Counted from the first letter of the stretch, positions 55,351-63,842 are shown. The stretch: 64,000 nt of DNA from Prosthecochloris marina (GCF_003182595.1 NZ_PDNZ01000005.1:177209-241208), one strand, 5' to 3'. Notes: generated by a model not told the origin, from the letters alone. Numbers and translations are program-made.

Positions 55351-56637
55351 ATGAAACATTTTTGTATTGTCTGGGTCTTTTTGTGCTGTATGTCATTGCT
55401 CCCTGTTTCAGGGTTTTCTTATGACAGTGAACATTACAGTGTTTTACAGCAAGGAGTCAAGAGCTGGAATGCCATGAGGGTCAGGGAGCCGGAAACCCGT
55501 TTTGACCTGAGCGGAGCAAACATGAAAGGCAAAAACCTCAAAGGTATTGATTTTAGTCATATGAACCTGACAGGAGCGCTTCTGGATGGCTCGGATCTCA
55601 GTGAAGCCGATCTTCGCGGAGCGGTTCTTGACAACGCGGTTTTCAAAAACACCTTGCTCTATGAAGCCCTTCTTCGTGACGCTTCCTTACGCGATGCGGA
55701 TCTGGAGGAAGCCGGCCTCGATGGGGCGGATATGAGAGGGGTTGTCCTGGACGGAGCTGTTCTGCGCCAGGCAGATCTTGCCGGCAGTTTGTTGAGGGAT
55801 GCGAGTCTCAGGGGAACCGATTTGCGTGCTGCGAACCTCAGAATGGCTGATCTTGGGGGAGCGAACCTTGATGGTGCTTATTTATGGCGGGCAGTTCTTG
55901 ATGGAGCTAATCTTGAAGGAGCTGTTGTGACGCCTGTTACCATCGTGGAAACCGGAAGCTTTGCCGATCAGGCGTGGGCCGAGAAAAAAGGTGCCTCGTT
56001 GACGATAGCCGAACATGACAATTCAGCAGGGGCCATCGCAGTCGAAAAAGAAGCTGCTGGGCAGCAAAAGAGTGCTGAAAAGATGTTGGCGGAAAAAGAA
56101 GAAACGCTAAAAAGCGATCCGGACACGGCAACGGTGTATCTTGAAAAAAGCTGGCCGATAAATCCTGTTCAGCAGAAGATTCGTTTTGGTGTTACACGTG
56201 ACAAAGTTGAAACACTCATGTATGATGTGCATCAGCGGGAGCTTTTGGTCGACAATGTTTCCCGGTGGAACAAAATGAGAAAAGAGAGCCCGGAAAAGCC
56301 GATACGTCTTGCTGAGGCAACGTTAAGCAGAAAAATGCTTGATGGAGCGGATTTGCGAAACGCGGACCTGAGTGGGGCCTTGTTGAAGCGTACGGATCTT
56401 GTCGAAGCAGATATGAGAGGGGCGAATTTGAGGGGGGCCAATCTTCGCGAAGCTGATCTTACGAATGCCGATCTTCGGGGGGCTGATCTTCGGGGAGCGT
56501 ATCTCTGGAGAGCGAACCTGAGCTGGACTATGTGGGAAGGTGCGATAGTCGATGCTCAAACCGTTCTGGGGACTGGCAAGAAAGCAACTCCCGAATGGGC
56601 AAGGAAGTCCGGAGCGCTTTACCGGCTCGGAGATTGA
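55351..56637 (+). CDS. Exported pentapeptide-repeat protein, internally duplicated
   Basis: A 428-aa protein with a signal peptide (residues 1-~24, ending SGFS). It has two pentapeptide-repeat blocks of A(D/N)LxG type, about residues 48-195 and 320-395. Each is preceded by a W-N-x-M-R motif and followed by GAYLWRA...EGA..., T...TG... and WA.K.GA. A charged helical linker (~225-265) separates them. Right-handed quadrilateral helix proteins of this kind often mimic DNA or act as scaffolds; the function in the periplasm is unknown. It starts nine bases after the polytopic gene. Confidence 0.85.
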   Translation: MKHFCIVWVFLCCMSLLPVSGFSYDSEHYSVLQQGVKSWNAMRVREPETRFDLSGANMKGKNLKGIDFSHMNLTGALLDGSDLSEADLRGAVLDNAVFKNTLLYEALLRDASLRDADLEEAGLDGADMRGVVLDGAVLRQADLAGSLLRDASLRGTDLRAANLRMADLGGANLDGAYLWRAVLDGANLEGAVVTPVTIVETGSFADQAWAEKKGASLTIAEHDNSAGAIAVEKEAAGQQKSAEKMLAEKEETLKSDPDTATVYLEKSWPINPVQQKIRFGVTRDKVETLMYDVHQRELLVDNVSRWNKMRKESPEKPIRLAEATLSRKMLDGADLRNADLSGALLKRTDLVEADMRGANLRGANLREADLTNADLRGADLRGAYLWRANLSWTMWEGAIVDAQTVLGTGKKATPEWARKSGALYRLGD

Positions 56638-56742
56638 GAATACGCTCCAGTTTTTTCCAACTGTGAACGCTGATATTTCCGGTTATCTTTTTACGATATC
56701 GCATATGAGAAAAAGCCTGCGATCCGGGAGAAATGAAAACTT

Positions 56743-57615
56743 GTGAGAGATATGAAAAGAAGAGGCGAGCCGCTGGTGACGGTTACCATTCCTATGTATA
56801 ACAATGAGAGATTCATCAGGCAAACAATTGAATCGATTCTCGATCAAACATATACGAATTTTGAACTGCTGATTTATGACGACAATTCAACGGATGGATC
56901 ATATGAGATAGCTGCTTCTTTCAAAGATCCCCGGCTGCGGGTTTTTAAAAATGAAAGGAATCTCGGTCCAGAGGGAAACTGGAACCGGTCTATAAATGAG
57001 GTCAGGGGCAAGTATGTCAAGCTCGTATGCGGAGATGATGTTCTTTATCCGGATTGCCTGGAAAAGCAGGTTGCGGTTTTCGAAAAAAACCCTTGTTCAG
57101 GTATAAGCCTTGTCTGCAGTCAACGAACAATTATCGATCCGGAGGGCAAATCACTGATCAAGAAAATAAATCTGGTTGACAAAGGCCGGCACAAAGCTGT
57201 CGATATTACCAGAAAACTCATCCGGATGGGAACAAATATTCTGGGAGAGCCTGCCTGCGGTCTTTATCCTTCATCCCTCTTGCCGTATACACATGGTTAT
57301 AGTGCAAGGGTTCCTTATACCATCGATCTTGAGTTCTGGATGCAACTGCTCAGACTCGGTGATCTTTACATGATCGACGAGTCGCTCTGTGCGTTCAGGA
57401 TTTCCGATGAGTCATGGTCATCGAGGATTGGAGATATGCGTTATCATCAGTTCATAGAGTTCATGGAGCAGACGGCATCTGAAAAAATGTTCGAAGTAAC
57501 CGATCTGGATATGTTCATCGGAAAAATCAATTGTGCCGTTCATTCGATGACCAGCACCGTAGGGTTCAAGCTGTTTGCCGGCACTGCTCAGGAAGAAGGT
57601 GGTTTTTTCAGTTGA
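56743..57615 (+). CDS. Glycosyltransferase family 2
   Basis: A 290-aa GT-A glycosyltransferase. It begins [22 protein letters not shown], with nucleotide-sugar binding [11 protein letters not shown] and a D-x-D-like [13 protein letters not shown]. There is no membrane helix. The start may be GTG 56743 (GGGAG 12 bases upstream) or ATG 56752. Donor and acceptor are unknown. It lies between the pentapeptide protein and the Nif11-type peptide gene. Confidence 0.85.
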   Translation: MRDMKRRGEPLVTVTIPMYNNERFIRQTIESILDQTYTNFELLIYDDNSTDGSYEIAASFKDPRLRVFKNERNLGPEGNWNRSINEVRGKYVKLVCGDDVLYPDCLEKQVAVFEKNPCSGISLVCSQRTIIDPEGKSLIKKINLVDKGRHKAVDITRKLIRMGTNILGEPACGLYPSSLLPYTHGYSARVPYTIDLEFWMQLLRLGDLYMIDESLCAFRISDESWSSRIGDMRYHQFIEFMEQTASEKMFEVTDLDMFIGKINCAVHSMTSTVGFKLFAGTAQEEGGFFS

Positions 57616-57724
57616 TACGATAACTACCCCTGCTGTTTTTGCCCCTCAGTACTGGCATGAGATGTAAATATTGCGGATATTAAAAAGGAAATACACTTCT
57701 CAACAACATTACTATTGTGTGGTT

Positions 57725-57988
57725 ATGTCAGTACAATCAGCAAAAGAGTTTTTGGAAAAAATTACATCGGATGACGCTTTTCGCCACTCGTTGATCAGCG
57801 AACTTGCAAAAGTCCGGTCTGAGCTTGTTTCACAGGCCGGTTTTGAGTTCAATGAAAAAGAACTCGAAGAGGCAAAAAGCTCATTGCCGGCAGGAGTTCT
57901 GGGTCAGATACCGGGCTGGTTTTGCGATATGGAAGAGAGTGGCAGGCCGTACAAGGGCCGAAAGTGCGGAGGAGGCCTCTGGCATTAG
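57725..57988 (+). CDS. Nif11-domain peptide (RiPP leader-like)
   Basis: An 87-aa protein from ATG 57725; the frame is open upstream to 57671 but the Nif11 homology begins at the chosen Met. The domain matches the Nif11-like leader family: SVQSAKEFLEKITSDDAFRH, then VSQAGFEFNEKELEEAKSSL. The tail after LPAGVLGQIPG holds two Cys and a GGG just before the last three residues. In known systems Nif11 leaders carry a core peptide after a double Gly. Here almost nothing follows it, and no lanthionine synthetase or peptidase-transporter gene is adjacent. Confidence 0.78.
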   Translation: MSVQSAKEFLEKITSDDAFRHSLISELAKVRSELVSQAGFEFNEKELEEAKSSLPAGVLGQIPGWFCDMEESGRPYKGRKCGGGLWH

Positions 57989-58042
57989 CCGACGACATTC
58001 TTGAAAAAAAAGTCACCATCAACCTGATTAACTCCCTCGGAT

Positions 58043-59323
58043 ATGAAACCAATCTGCATCAACAACTACTGTTTTGACCATGTCCATATCTGGATTCAGT
58101 ATGACCATTCGATACCCCAGTTTGTTGAGGTGGCGATCGAAATTTTTTATCCCCGTGATCGTCAAGCCAACGGGCTTGTGATGTTCAACCACGGTTTTCT
58201 TATCGGTGTCGATCTTCTGTACTATCCGAAAAAAATTATCGGATCGTTTCTCAACGATACGCCTCTTTTCGGTGTACATCCGTCTTACTATTATAACTAC
58301 TCCAATGCCCTTGTCGAAAAGAACTGGGCGATGGCGTATGTCACCTCTACGCATATGCAGATGCAGGGTGTTCCCTGGACCGATTTTGGGGGAAATCCGA
58401 GGGTCGGCCAAGAGGCTTACGCTGCGGCCTCCTATCTCATCAAGTACGGCGTGACCGACGAGTTTTACAAGGCCGAAAAGAAATACAGAAACACCGCTCT
58501 CTACAAGCCTGATGACATTGAGAAGGCCCGTTTCATGCGCTCGAACAACGTGATCTTCGCCGGCCATTCGGTTGGGGGCGCACATGCTCAGGTTCCGGCT
58601 ACAGGGTTTGAAACCATGCGGAAGATAGGCGAAGATACGTGTCGGCCTTTTGACCCGGTGATTTATGATCGGGAGTTTTTGCCGAAATATTCGGAGCGCA
58701 TGTCCGAATGGGCCCCAGAAGAGAGGGCGAATCCTGTCGGTCTCGTTCAGCTTTCACCGGTGGACCAGAAGGTGCCGCTGATCGGGCCGGGCATGGCCGA
58801 TTACCGCAAGGTTCTGGCAGAAAGAGAGTTACCCATACTCATGATTATCGGGGAATGCGACAGCGCCTGTCTGAAAGATTCCGTACCTCCTGCATGGTCA
58901 CCGAATCCCGATGAAACAACTGAATTTTCACAGCTTGCGCCAGAAGGCAGTAACTCATGGGCTGTCGTTGCAAATGTGGAAAAAGGCAGTCACTGCGGTT
59001 ACCTCACCAAAGAAAGCGACTTGTGCAGTCTTGCCGATGTAGACTCCGGTTTGTGTAAGGAAGGTACGAAAACCTGGAAAGCGGGTGGGCAGGAAGCTGC
59101 ATTTACCAATGAGCTGTTCAAGCAGTTCATCGCCATGTATCCCGATGGTCAGGGATTCCAGGGTGACTTTAAAAAATGGATTCACAGCGACTTCATCAAA
59201 TGGCTCAACCGTGAAAACCCATACGGCAAGATAAATATGGTGCCGTTTGCCGATGGAAAGTACATCGATTATAGCTCACACGGCGGATGCCCTCCCTTGG
59301 AAGCGAAGAAAGGGAAAAAGTAA
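58043..59323 (+). CDS. Alpha/beta-hydrolase-fold protein
   Basis: A 426-aa protein. The oxyanion region is FNHGFLIG, the nucleophile elbow is GHSVGGAH with S176, a possible acid lies near GECDSACL, and the catalytic His is in KGSHCGYL. There is no signal peptide, although many Cys pairs are present (SACLKD, SDLCSLADVDSGLCK). The substrate is unknown; lipase/esterase or PHB-depolymerase-like roles are possible. It begins 54 bases after the Nif11-type gene. A palindromic terminator follows. Confidence 0.75.
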   Translation: MKPICINNYCFDHVHIWIQYDHSIPQFVEVAIEIFYPRDRQANGLVMFNHGFLIGVDLLYYPKKIIGSFLNDTPLFGVHPSYYYNYSNALVEKNWAMAYVTSTHMQMQGVPWTDFGGNPRVGQEAYAAASYLIKYGVTDEFYKAEKKYRNTALYKPDDIEKARFMRSNNVIFAGHSVGGAHAQVPATGFETMRKIGEDTCRPFDPVIYDREFLPKYSERMSEWAPEERANPVGLVQLSPVDQKVPLIGPGMADYRKVLAERELPILMIIGECDSACLKDSVPPAWSPNPDETTEFSQLAPEGSNSWAVVANVEKGSHCGYLTKESDLCSLADVDSGLCKEGTKTWKAGGQEAAFTNELFKQFIAMYPDGQGFQGDFKKWIHSDFIKWLNRENPYGKINMVPFADGKYIDYSSHGGCPPLEAKKGKK

Positions 59324-59876
59324 CGCTGGGTGCTGGAGCCAGTAGTGAGCGTTCAGAAACCACCTCATCTTCATGCATTCCCGGACCAAGTCCGGGAATC
59401 CATTTTTCTTGCAAGTTTGTATGACTTTATGAGCATTGGAATGATTCTGACTTTCAATGATGGGCGTCGGCATGAAGTTAAAACATCAGGCTCAACATGA
59501 GTGGCCGGCGTGGTTATAAGTGCTGTGGTGTCCAGGAAAAATCGTCTTAACAACAGGCTGGAACAAGCAGTGCCGGTGTTCAATGCTGAGTGGTGAAGCA
59601 GAGCAGCGTTCGGTAGTTTGACCTACTGAGCAAGGTGAACAGTTCTTATAGTTTTTCACTCGAACCGGTTCCTGGTATAGTCGGTTGAAATCTATGAAGT
59701 ATATATTTCCGGGTTTTTCTATAAAAATCTTATGCGGAAAAAGTGTGTACCGCGGTCCGGGTTATTGCTCATAAGCACAGAAACTCTCGTTTAACTGTCT
59801 GAACATACTTTTGAGTTCGTTGGAGAATCGATAGAGACGTATTCAGTGAGCAAATCTATAGCAGATGTGATGTTAG
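59324..59876. other. Gene-free interval at the border of the accessory region
   Basis: These 553 bases contain no supported gene. The only clear structure is the hairpin at 59377-59399. The rest shows no repeat or RNA feature that I can identify. It separates ordinary chromosomal genes from the mobile/decayed genes to the right. Confidence 0.5.
59377..59409 (+). terminator. Palindromic terminator
   Basis: A perfect 10-bp stem, ATTCCCGGAC (59377-59386) with GTCCGGGAAT (59390-59399), has a 3-nt loop and is followed by CCATTTTTCTT. It lies 53 bases after the hydrolase stop. Its sequence resembles common dispersed palindromes, so it may be a repeat copy used as a terminator. Confidence 0.65.
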
Positions 59877-60890
59877 ATGAGCAATCGTATTTTTATTATT
59901 GGCGGTGGCGGGCAGATTGGACGTGCGGTAGCCCTGAAATTTTTAACCTTGGGGTGGAACGTAATATCAAGTGGTCGCAAGGTGCCGAGTGAACCGATTA
60001 ATAATGATCGGATTAGGTACGTAACTGTTGATCGTCACGATACGCAACGTATGCGTGAAGCGATTTCTCCCGGTGTTGATTTATTGCTTGACTGTTTAAG
60101 CTTCGACGAGAGCGACTCGAATCAGCTTGTCGAATTGCAAGATTTGGTGGGTCGTATCTGTGTGATCTCATCCGCCAGCGTCTATATGGATGATCAAGGA
60201 AGAACCCTCGATGAAGCATCTGACTTTGGATTTCCAGACTTTGGAGGACCACTGAATATCGATCATCGTATTGTTGAGCCGGGACCTGCAACATACTCTA
60301 CCAGAAAAGTCGCCATGGAGCTGCGCCTTCTATCAGGCGCAGCGGAAAAATCAACGATTCTAAGGCCGTGTGCGATTTATGGACCGCACAGCAAACACGC
60401 ACGAGAATGGTTCTTTGTGAAGCGACTGCTTGATGGGAGAAAGCAAATTCCGCTGGCCTATGAAGGCAAGACACGTTTTCATACAACTTCTGTCAAACAC
60501 ATTGCGCAGGCGGTTGCTGCAGCGATAGAATCCGCAACACCGTCCACTATGAATGTTGTTGACCCGCAGGCACCGACAACTCGTGAAATCGGTGAAGCTA
60601 TTATGTCGGCAGCAGGCGTTTATGCCGAGATTATCGGCTTACCTGTGGTTGACGAATATCCTCCATCGGTCGGAGCAAATCCGTGGGGTTTGAAACGTGA
60701 TATGATATGCGTGGTATCAAACGCGTATTCGCCAATTGGCGAGTACGGAGATTTAATCAAGCCGACGATAGACTGGCTTATGAGTGACCTTGATCTTGTT
60801 GACTGGAAAAGTGAACTTCCCGTGCTTGCGGCATACCCGTTTTCCTTGTTTGACTATGAAAAGGAAGATGAATTATTGCGTAACCTCTAA
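59877..60890 (+). CDS. NAD(P)-dependent epimerase/reductase (extended SDR family)
   Basis: A 337-aa Rossmann protein. The dinucleotide motif is IFIIGGGGQIGRAVA, the active-site pair lies in TYSTRKVAME (Y-x3-K), and RPCAIYGP is typical of extended SDR nucleotide-sugar epimerases or isoflavone-reductase-like enzymes. The substrate is not clear. The gene stands alone at the left edge of the accessory region and may be a transferred gene. Confidence 0.8.
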   Translation: MSNRIFIIGGGGQIGRAVALKFLTLGWNVISSGRKVPSEPINNDRIRYVTVDRHDTQRMREAISPGVDLLLDCLSFDESDSNQLVELQDLVGRICVISSASVYMDDQGRTLDEASDFGFPDFGGPLNIDHRIVEPGPATYSTRKVAMELRLLSGAAEKSTILRPCAIYGPHSKHAREWFFVKRLLDGRKQIPLAYEGKTRFHTTSVKHIAQAVAAAIESATPSTMNVVDPQAPTTREIGEAIMSAAGVYAEIIGLPVVDEYPPSVGANPWGLKRDMICVVSNAYSPIGEYGDLIKPTIDWLMSDLDLVDWKSELPVLAAYPFSLFDYEKEDELLRNL

Positions 60891-60966
60891 GGCTTACATG
60901 AAGCACTCTTGACAATAATTATCATAAATTGACAATTTTTCCGTTTACGAATACAAGGAGAACATC

Positions 60967-61212
60967 ATGTCAATGAATGTCAATTTGACCCCGCTGCTTG
61001 AAAAGATGGTACGTGAAAAAGTCAGTTCAGGGTTGTATACCTTGCAAGTGAAGTCATCCGGGAAGCGTTGCGGCTCATAGATGAGCGAGATTCGATTCGA
61101 AAAGCAAAGCTTGATCTGCTGCGGAAAGAGATTCGCGCCGGTATTGAAAAGTGGTCCGGCAACGGTCTGGAATCCAGACGAGGTAAAGGAAGCCTGTCGC
61201 AAAAGAACGTAG
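60967..61212 (+). pseudogene. parD: ParD-type antitoxin, frameshifted
   Basis: AAGGAG (60955-60960) precedes ATG 60967. Frame one reads MSMNVNLTPLLEKMVREKVSSGLYT, the ParD DNA-binding start, but stops at 61078. The homology continues in another frame from 61044 (ASEVIREALRLIDERDSIRKAK...GIEKW), so one base is missing near 61042. A second shift near 61155 would restore a tail ending at TAG 61210. The antitoxin is therefore broken at least once and probably twice. Confidence 0.75.
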
Positions 61213-61232
61213 GAAAACAGTCGGAGAATGCC

Positions 61233-61372
61233 ATGCCTATAGTCAGGAGCCGCCCTCTCGTTTTCGATGATCTTGCCAAAATATGGAGTTATATCGCTGA
61301 AAACAGCTGAGCCGGGTTGGCGCTTTTATTGATTCCATTGACAGGAAATTCCATGAGCTGGCACAATCACCC
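61233..61372 (+). pseudogene. parE: ParE-type toxin remnant, truncated
   Basis: ATG 61233, preceded by CGGAGA, starts MPIVRSRPLVFDDLAKIWSYIAENS, the ParE N-terminus, and then meets TGA at 61308. ParE homology resumes in another frame (AFIDSIDRKFHELAQSPRIG) up to about 61380, where sequence turns into a serine recombinase start. The toxin is frameshifted and lacks its C-terminal half. Confidence 0.7.
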
Positions 61373-61935
61373 CGTATTGGTTTACGCACGGGTTTCGACG
61401 AACGGGTAGGGACTCGGTTTGCAGCTCGATGCGCTCGAGCAGGGGGGCATACCGAAAAAACTGATATTCATCGACAAGGCAAGCGGCGCAAAAGCCGATC
61501 GTCAGAGGCTCACTGACTGCATGAAAGAACAGCACAGCCGATACCTTGGTTATCTGGCGGCTGGACCGGCTCGGTCGATCCCTCAAACACCTCATCGAAA
61601 TCGTTGAAGAACTCAAGGAAAGGGGAGTAGGATTCCGCTCGATCTCGGACGGCGGCATCGATACCACAACAGCATTTGGCGGAATGGTATTCAATATCTC
61701 TGCAACCTTGACGCAGTTCGAACTCCGGTTGATTCAGGAACGCACACAGACCGGATTGAAGGCTGCACGGGCAAGAGGGAAAAATGTCGACAGGCCGAAG
61801 ATTTCTCCGGACGATGAGAACGTGCGGATGGTGAAAAAGATGAGTCAGAACCACACTATCAGCGTCGGGGAGATCTGCAAGACCCTGGGGATATCGAGGG
61901 CCACGTATTATAGGTATTTGGAGATCCATGAATAA
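61353..61935 (+). pseudogene. Serine resolvase/invertase, broken
   Basis: Homology begins at LVYARVSTNG (ATG 61353), the catalytic-Ser N-terminus of small serine recombinases. A TAG at 61407 replaces an expected Gln codon. The frame continues (GLQLDALEQGG, DKASGAKADRQRL) until a frameshift near 61540. It then continues in a new frame as VIWRLDRLGRSLKHLIEIVEEL...RARGKNVDRPK with a C-terminal helix-turn-helix (ISVGEICKTLGISRATYYRYL) to 61935. The 129-residue 3' piece could still be translated from TTG 61546, but it lacks the catalytic serine. Confidence 0.82.
61837..61923. repeat. Direct repeat, left copy (resolvase tail)
   Basis: These 87 bases recur at 63750-63836 with three mismatches that I count (84/87). 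The copy encodes the helix-turn-helix tail of the resolvase. The two copies are 1913 bases apart and bracket the Mrr-like and PIN genes. Confidence 0.88.
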
Positions 61936-62125
61936 TGCTGATCGAGATTTATGCGGTTGTCGCATTAGGAGGATAACAGGCATCAAAACCTACCCAAGGA
62001 TAGTTTGGATGTGCTTGTTTGATAATGAATTAAGGTGTTTTTGCGGTATATTGTTGGTAAGTGGTTAGATATTCTGAGTACAGATAATAATTAATGTTAG
62101 CCTCGAAAGAAAACGGAGCATAAAA

Positions 62126-63085
62126 TTGGCTGTTTTGGATTTCAAAGAGATACCTGAAGCTCACAAAGCAAGCGGAAGGCAAGATACGTTCGAACTGTTC
62201 GCTCGCGATTTTCTATCGTTCATGGGTTACAAGATCATCACTGATCCAGACAGAGGCGCTGATAGTGGAGTTGATTTAATTGTTGAAGAAAAGCGCAATG
62301 GCGTAGGTGGCGAAACCATCATCAGATGGCTTGTAAGCTGCAAGCACAAGGCGTTTAGTGGAAATTCCGTTTCACCGGCTGACGATGCCAATATTCGGGA
62401 TAGAGTCGAGGCACATGACTGCCAGGGTTTTCTTGGCTTCTATTCAACTCTCGCTAGCACAGGACTATCAACAAATCTTGAGGGAATGAAAGGTAAGATC
62501 GAGTATCAAGTCTTCGATCGAGAAAAAATAGAAGGCCAGTTGCTTTACTCGGCCAAGGGTCTTGAAATAGCCGAAAGGTATTTTCCTGTATCGCTCTCTG
62601 AATGGAAAACAGAAAATCCACAACCTGCAAAAATATTCGTCGAAAAGCCAAGCTTGAAATGTAAGGTATGCGAAAAGGAGCTTTTCGATCAAGAAGATAA
62701 GGGTGTAATAACGCTTTGGTCGAGAATACGAACTGATTATGAAAATGAAAAAGAGCACTTTGATCACGTATTCTGGACGTGCAGAGGGCATTGTGATTCC
62801 GAACTTTCTGCTTATACAAGGAAAAATAACAGCAACTTGATAGATAAGTGGGAAGATATATCTGATGTCATGATGCCCACAATATTTATTAAATGGGTTA
62901 TGAGCATCATGAATGAACAGCGAGCTGGAGTGATCTATTCGGATGAAGCTTTTGAAAACCTGAAAGAGTTTCTTATTCAAGTGTTTCCACATGTGTCTCG
63001 TCATCTCACAAACACAGAATTAGAGCGAGTAAAATCCCTTGGCATGATTCCATCGTACCTGGGAGGCTTGGGCTATGAAGGCTAA
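62126..63085 (+). CDS. Mrr-like restriction-endonuclease-fold protein with zinc motif
   Basis: A 319-aa protein starting at TTG with CGGAG seven bases upstream. The N-terminal ~150 residues look like a PD-(D/E)xK nuclease of the Mrr_cat kind: FARDFLSFMGYKI, GADSGVDLIVEE and WLVSCKHKAFSG. A Cys pair C-x2-C (CKVCEKEL) and a later C-x3-C (CRGHCD) suggest a zinc-binding middle domain. The C-terminal third is unassigned. It may be a defence nuclease or a DNA-damage protein. Its TAA stop lies inside an attC-like site, the layout of an integron gene cassette. Confidence 0.72.
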   Translation: MAVLDFKEIPEAHKASGRQDTFELFARDFLSFMGYKIITDPDRGADSGVDLIVEEKRNGVGGETIIRWLVSCKHKAFSGNSVSPADDANIRDRVEAHDCQGFLGFYSTLASTGLSTNLEGMKGKIEYQVFDREKIEGQLLYSAKGLEIAERYFPVSLSEWKTENPQPAKIFVEKPSLKCKVCEKELFDQEDKGVITLWSRIRTDYENEKEHFDHVFWTCRGHCDSELSAYTRKNNSNLIDKWEDISDVMMPTIFIKWVMSIMNEQRAGVIYSDEAFENLKEFLIQVFPHVSRHLTNTELERVKSLGMIPSYLGGLGYEG

Positions 63086-63160
63086 CAAGGCCGTTAACTC
63101 GGACGCTTTTTTCGTTCGCTGCGCTCACTACAAATGCGCCGGTTACGACTGGCGTTGTAG
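63080..63160 (+). other. attC-like integron recombination site
   Basis: Imperfect inverted repeats are laid out as in attC. The outer arms TAACAAGGC and GGCGTTGTA pair with gaps. The inner arms TAAC-T-CGG-A-CGC (63095-63106) and GCGCCGGTTA (63136-63145) pair perfectly except for two unpaired bases on one side, the hallmark extrahelical bases. The upstream ORF stop lies in the left arm. The left core GGCTAAC differs from RYYYAAC at one position. Confidence 0.65.
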
Positions 63161-63186
63161 CGTAAAACTACAGGCAAGTAATAAGA

Positions 63187-63669
63187 ATGGCTGATCAACT
63201 AAAGAAATTTGTCTGGGATACATCTGCGATAATCAATATCAAAGAACCTGATAGTAAAGGCTATTCGCCAGGACATAGCTTGATCAAAGACTTGTCAGAT
63301 GGCTGGATACCTGGCCCTTACCTAAACATTTTTCCAAGTTTGGCAGTCTTTGAGGTATCAGCGACAGTTTCACGAATGCATCGAGATGGAAAAACCATTC
63401 TACGTGAATTTTATTTAATGGATGAAAACTCGATGCTTTATGATGTCGATCAATCATTAATTTATAAAAGCCATGAATTGCACTCTGAACTAGGTTTCAA
63501 TATGCTTCGAGGTGCTGACTTAGTTTTTGCCAGCATCGCTGCAATAGAAAATGCATATTTGGTTACTCTAGATAAAGCATTCAAAGATCACATTTCAGAT
63601 ACAGTAGCAGTTATCGATCTCAATGAAAGCATGCAATCTGCAAACTACCGAGGTATCTTCCGCATATGA
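63187..63669 (+). CDS. PIN-domain protein (VapC-like)
   Basis: A 160-aa PIN-fold ribonuclease. Acidic site residues are D in VWDTSAIINI, E in FEVSATVS, D in RGADLVFASIA and D in VTLDKAF. VapC-type toxins cleave tRNA or other RNA, but no antitoxin gene is adjacent: upstream is an attC-like site (27 bases) and the Mrr-like gene. It is probably the second cassette of a small array. The gene is intact. Confidence 0.8.
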   Translation: MADQLKKFVWDTSAIINIKEPDSKGYSPGHSLIKDLSDGWIPGPYLNIFPSLAVFEVSATVSRMHRDGKTILREFYLMDENSMLYDVDQSLIYKSHELHSELGFNMLRGADLVFASIAAIENAYLVTLDKAFKDHISDTVAVIDLNESMQSANYRGIFRI

Positions 63670-63686
63670 TGGTAACGACAGACTGC

Positions 63687-63741
63687 GCCCAACAAAAAAA
63701 CTACAGCCGACCCGCTACTGCGGCGCTTACTTCAAGTTTGG
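63687..63741 (+). other. Second attC-like site, degenerate
   Basis: The left core GCCCAAC (63687-63693) fits RYYYAAC exactly. Inner arms AGC-CGAC-CCGC and GCGGCGCTT pair imperfectly around a short loop. The right core is GTTTGGT, one change from GTTRRRY. It begins 18 bases after the PIN stop. Weaker than the first site. Confidence 0.45.
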
Positions 63742-63842
63742 TGGCCAAGAAGATGAGTCAGAACCACACTATCAGCGTCGGAGAAATCTGCAAGACCCTG
63801 GGAATATCGAGGGCCACGTATTATAGGTATTTGGAGGTTTGA
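63741..63842 (+). pseudogene. Resolvase C-terminal fragment
   Basis: An open frame from GTG 63741 to TGA 63842 encodes a helix-turn-helix tail (SVGEICKTLGISRATYYRYLEV) almost identical to the end of the broken resolvase at 61837-61923. The catalytic domain is missing, since attC-like sequence lies directly before it. Confidence 0.75.
63750..63836. repeat. Direct repeat, right copy (resolvase tail)
   Basis: This is the partner of 61837-61923, with three substitutions, all G to A relative to the left copy. It ends where the two reading frames diverge (EI vs EV). Confidence 0.88.

Noticed and set aside
59873..59879. GTTAGAT core-site sequence just before the epimerase start, suggesting a third integron cassette
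   Set aside because: No attC-like paired arms are visible after the epimerase stop at 60890 or before 59873, so a 7-base match alone is too weak.
60891..60966. AT-rich stretch with TTGACAAT and AATTGACAATTTT repeats as a replication or att site
   Set aside because: It is short and fits an ordinary promoter for the decayed parDE pair.
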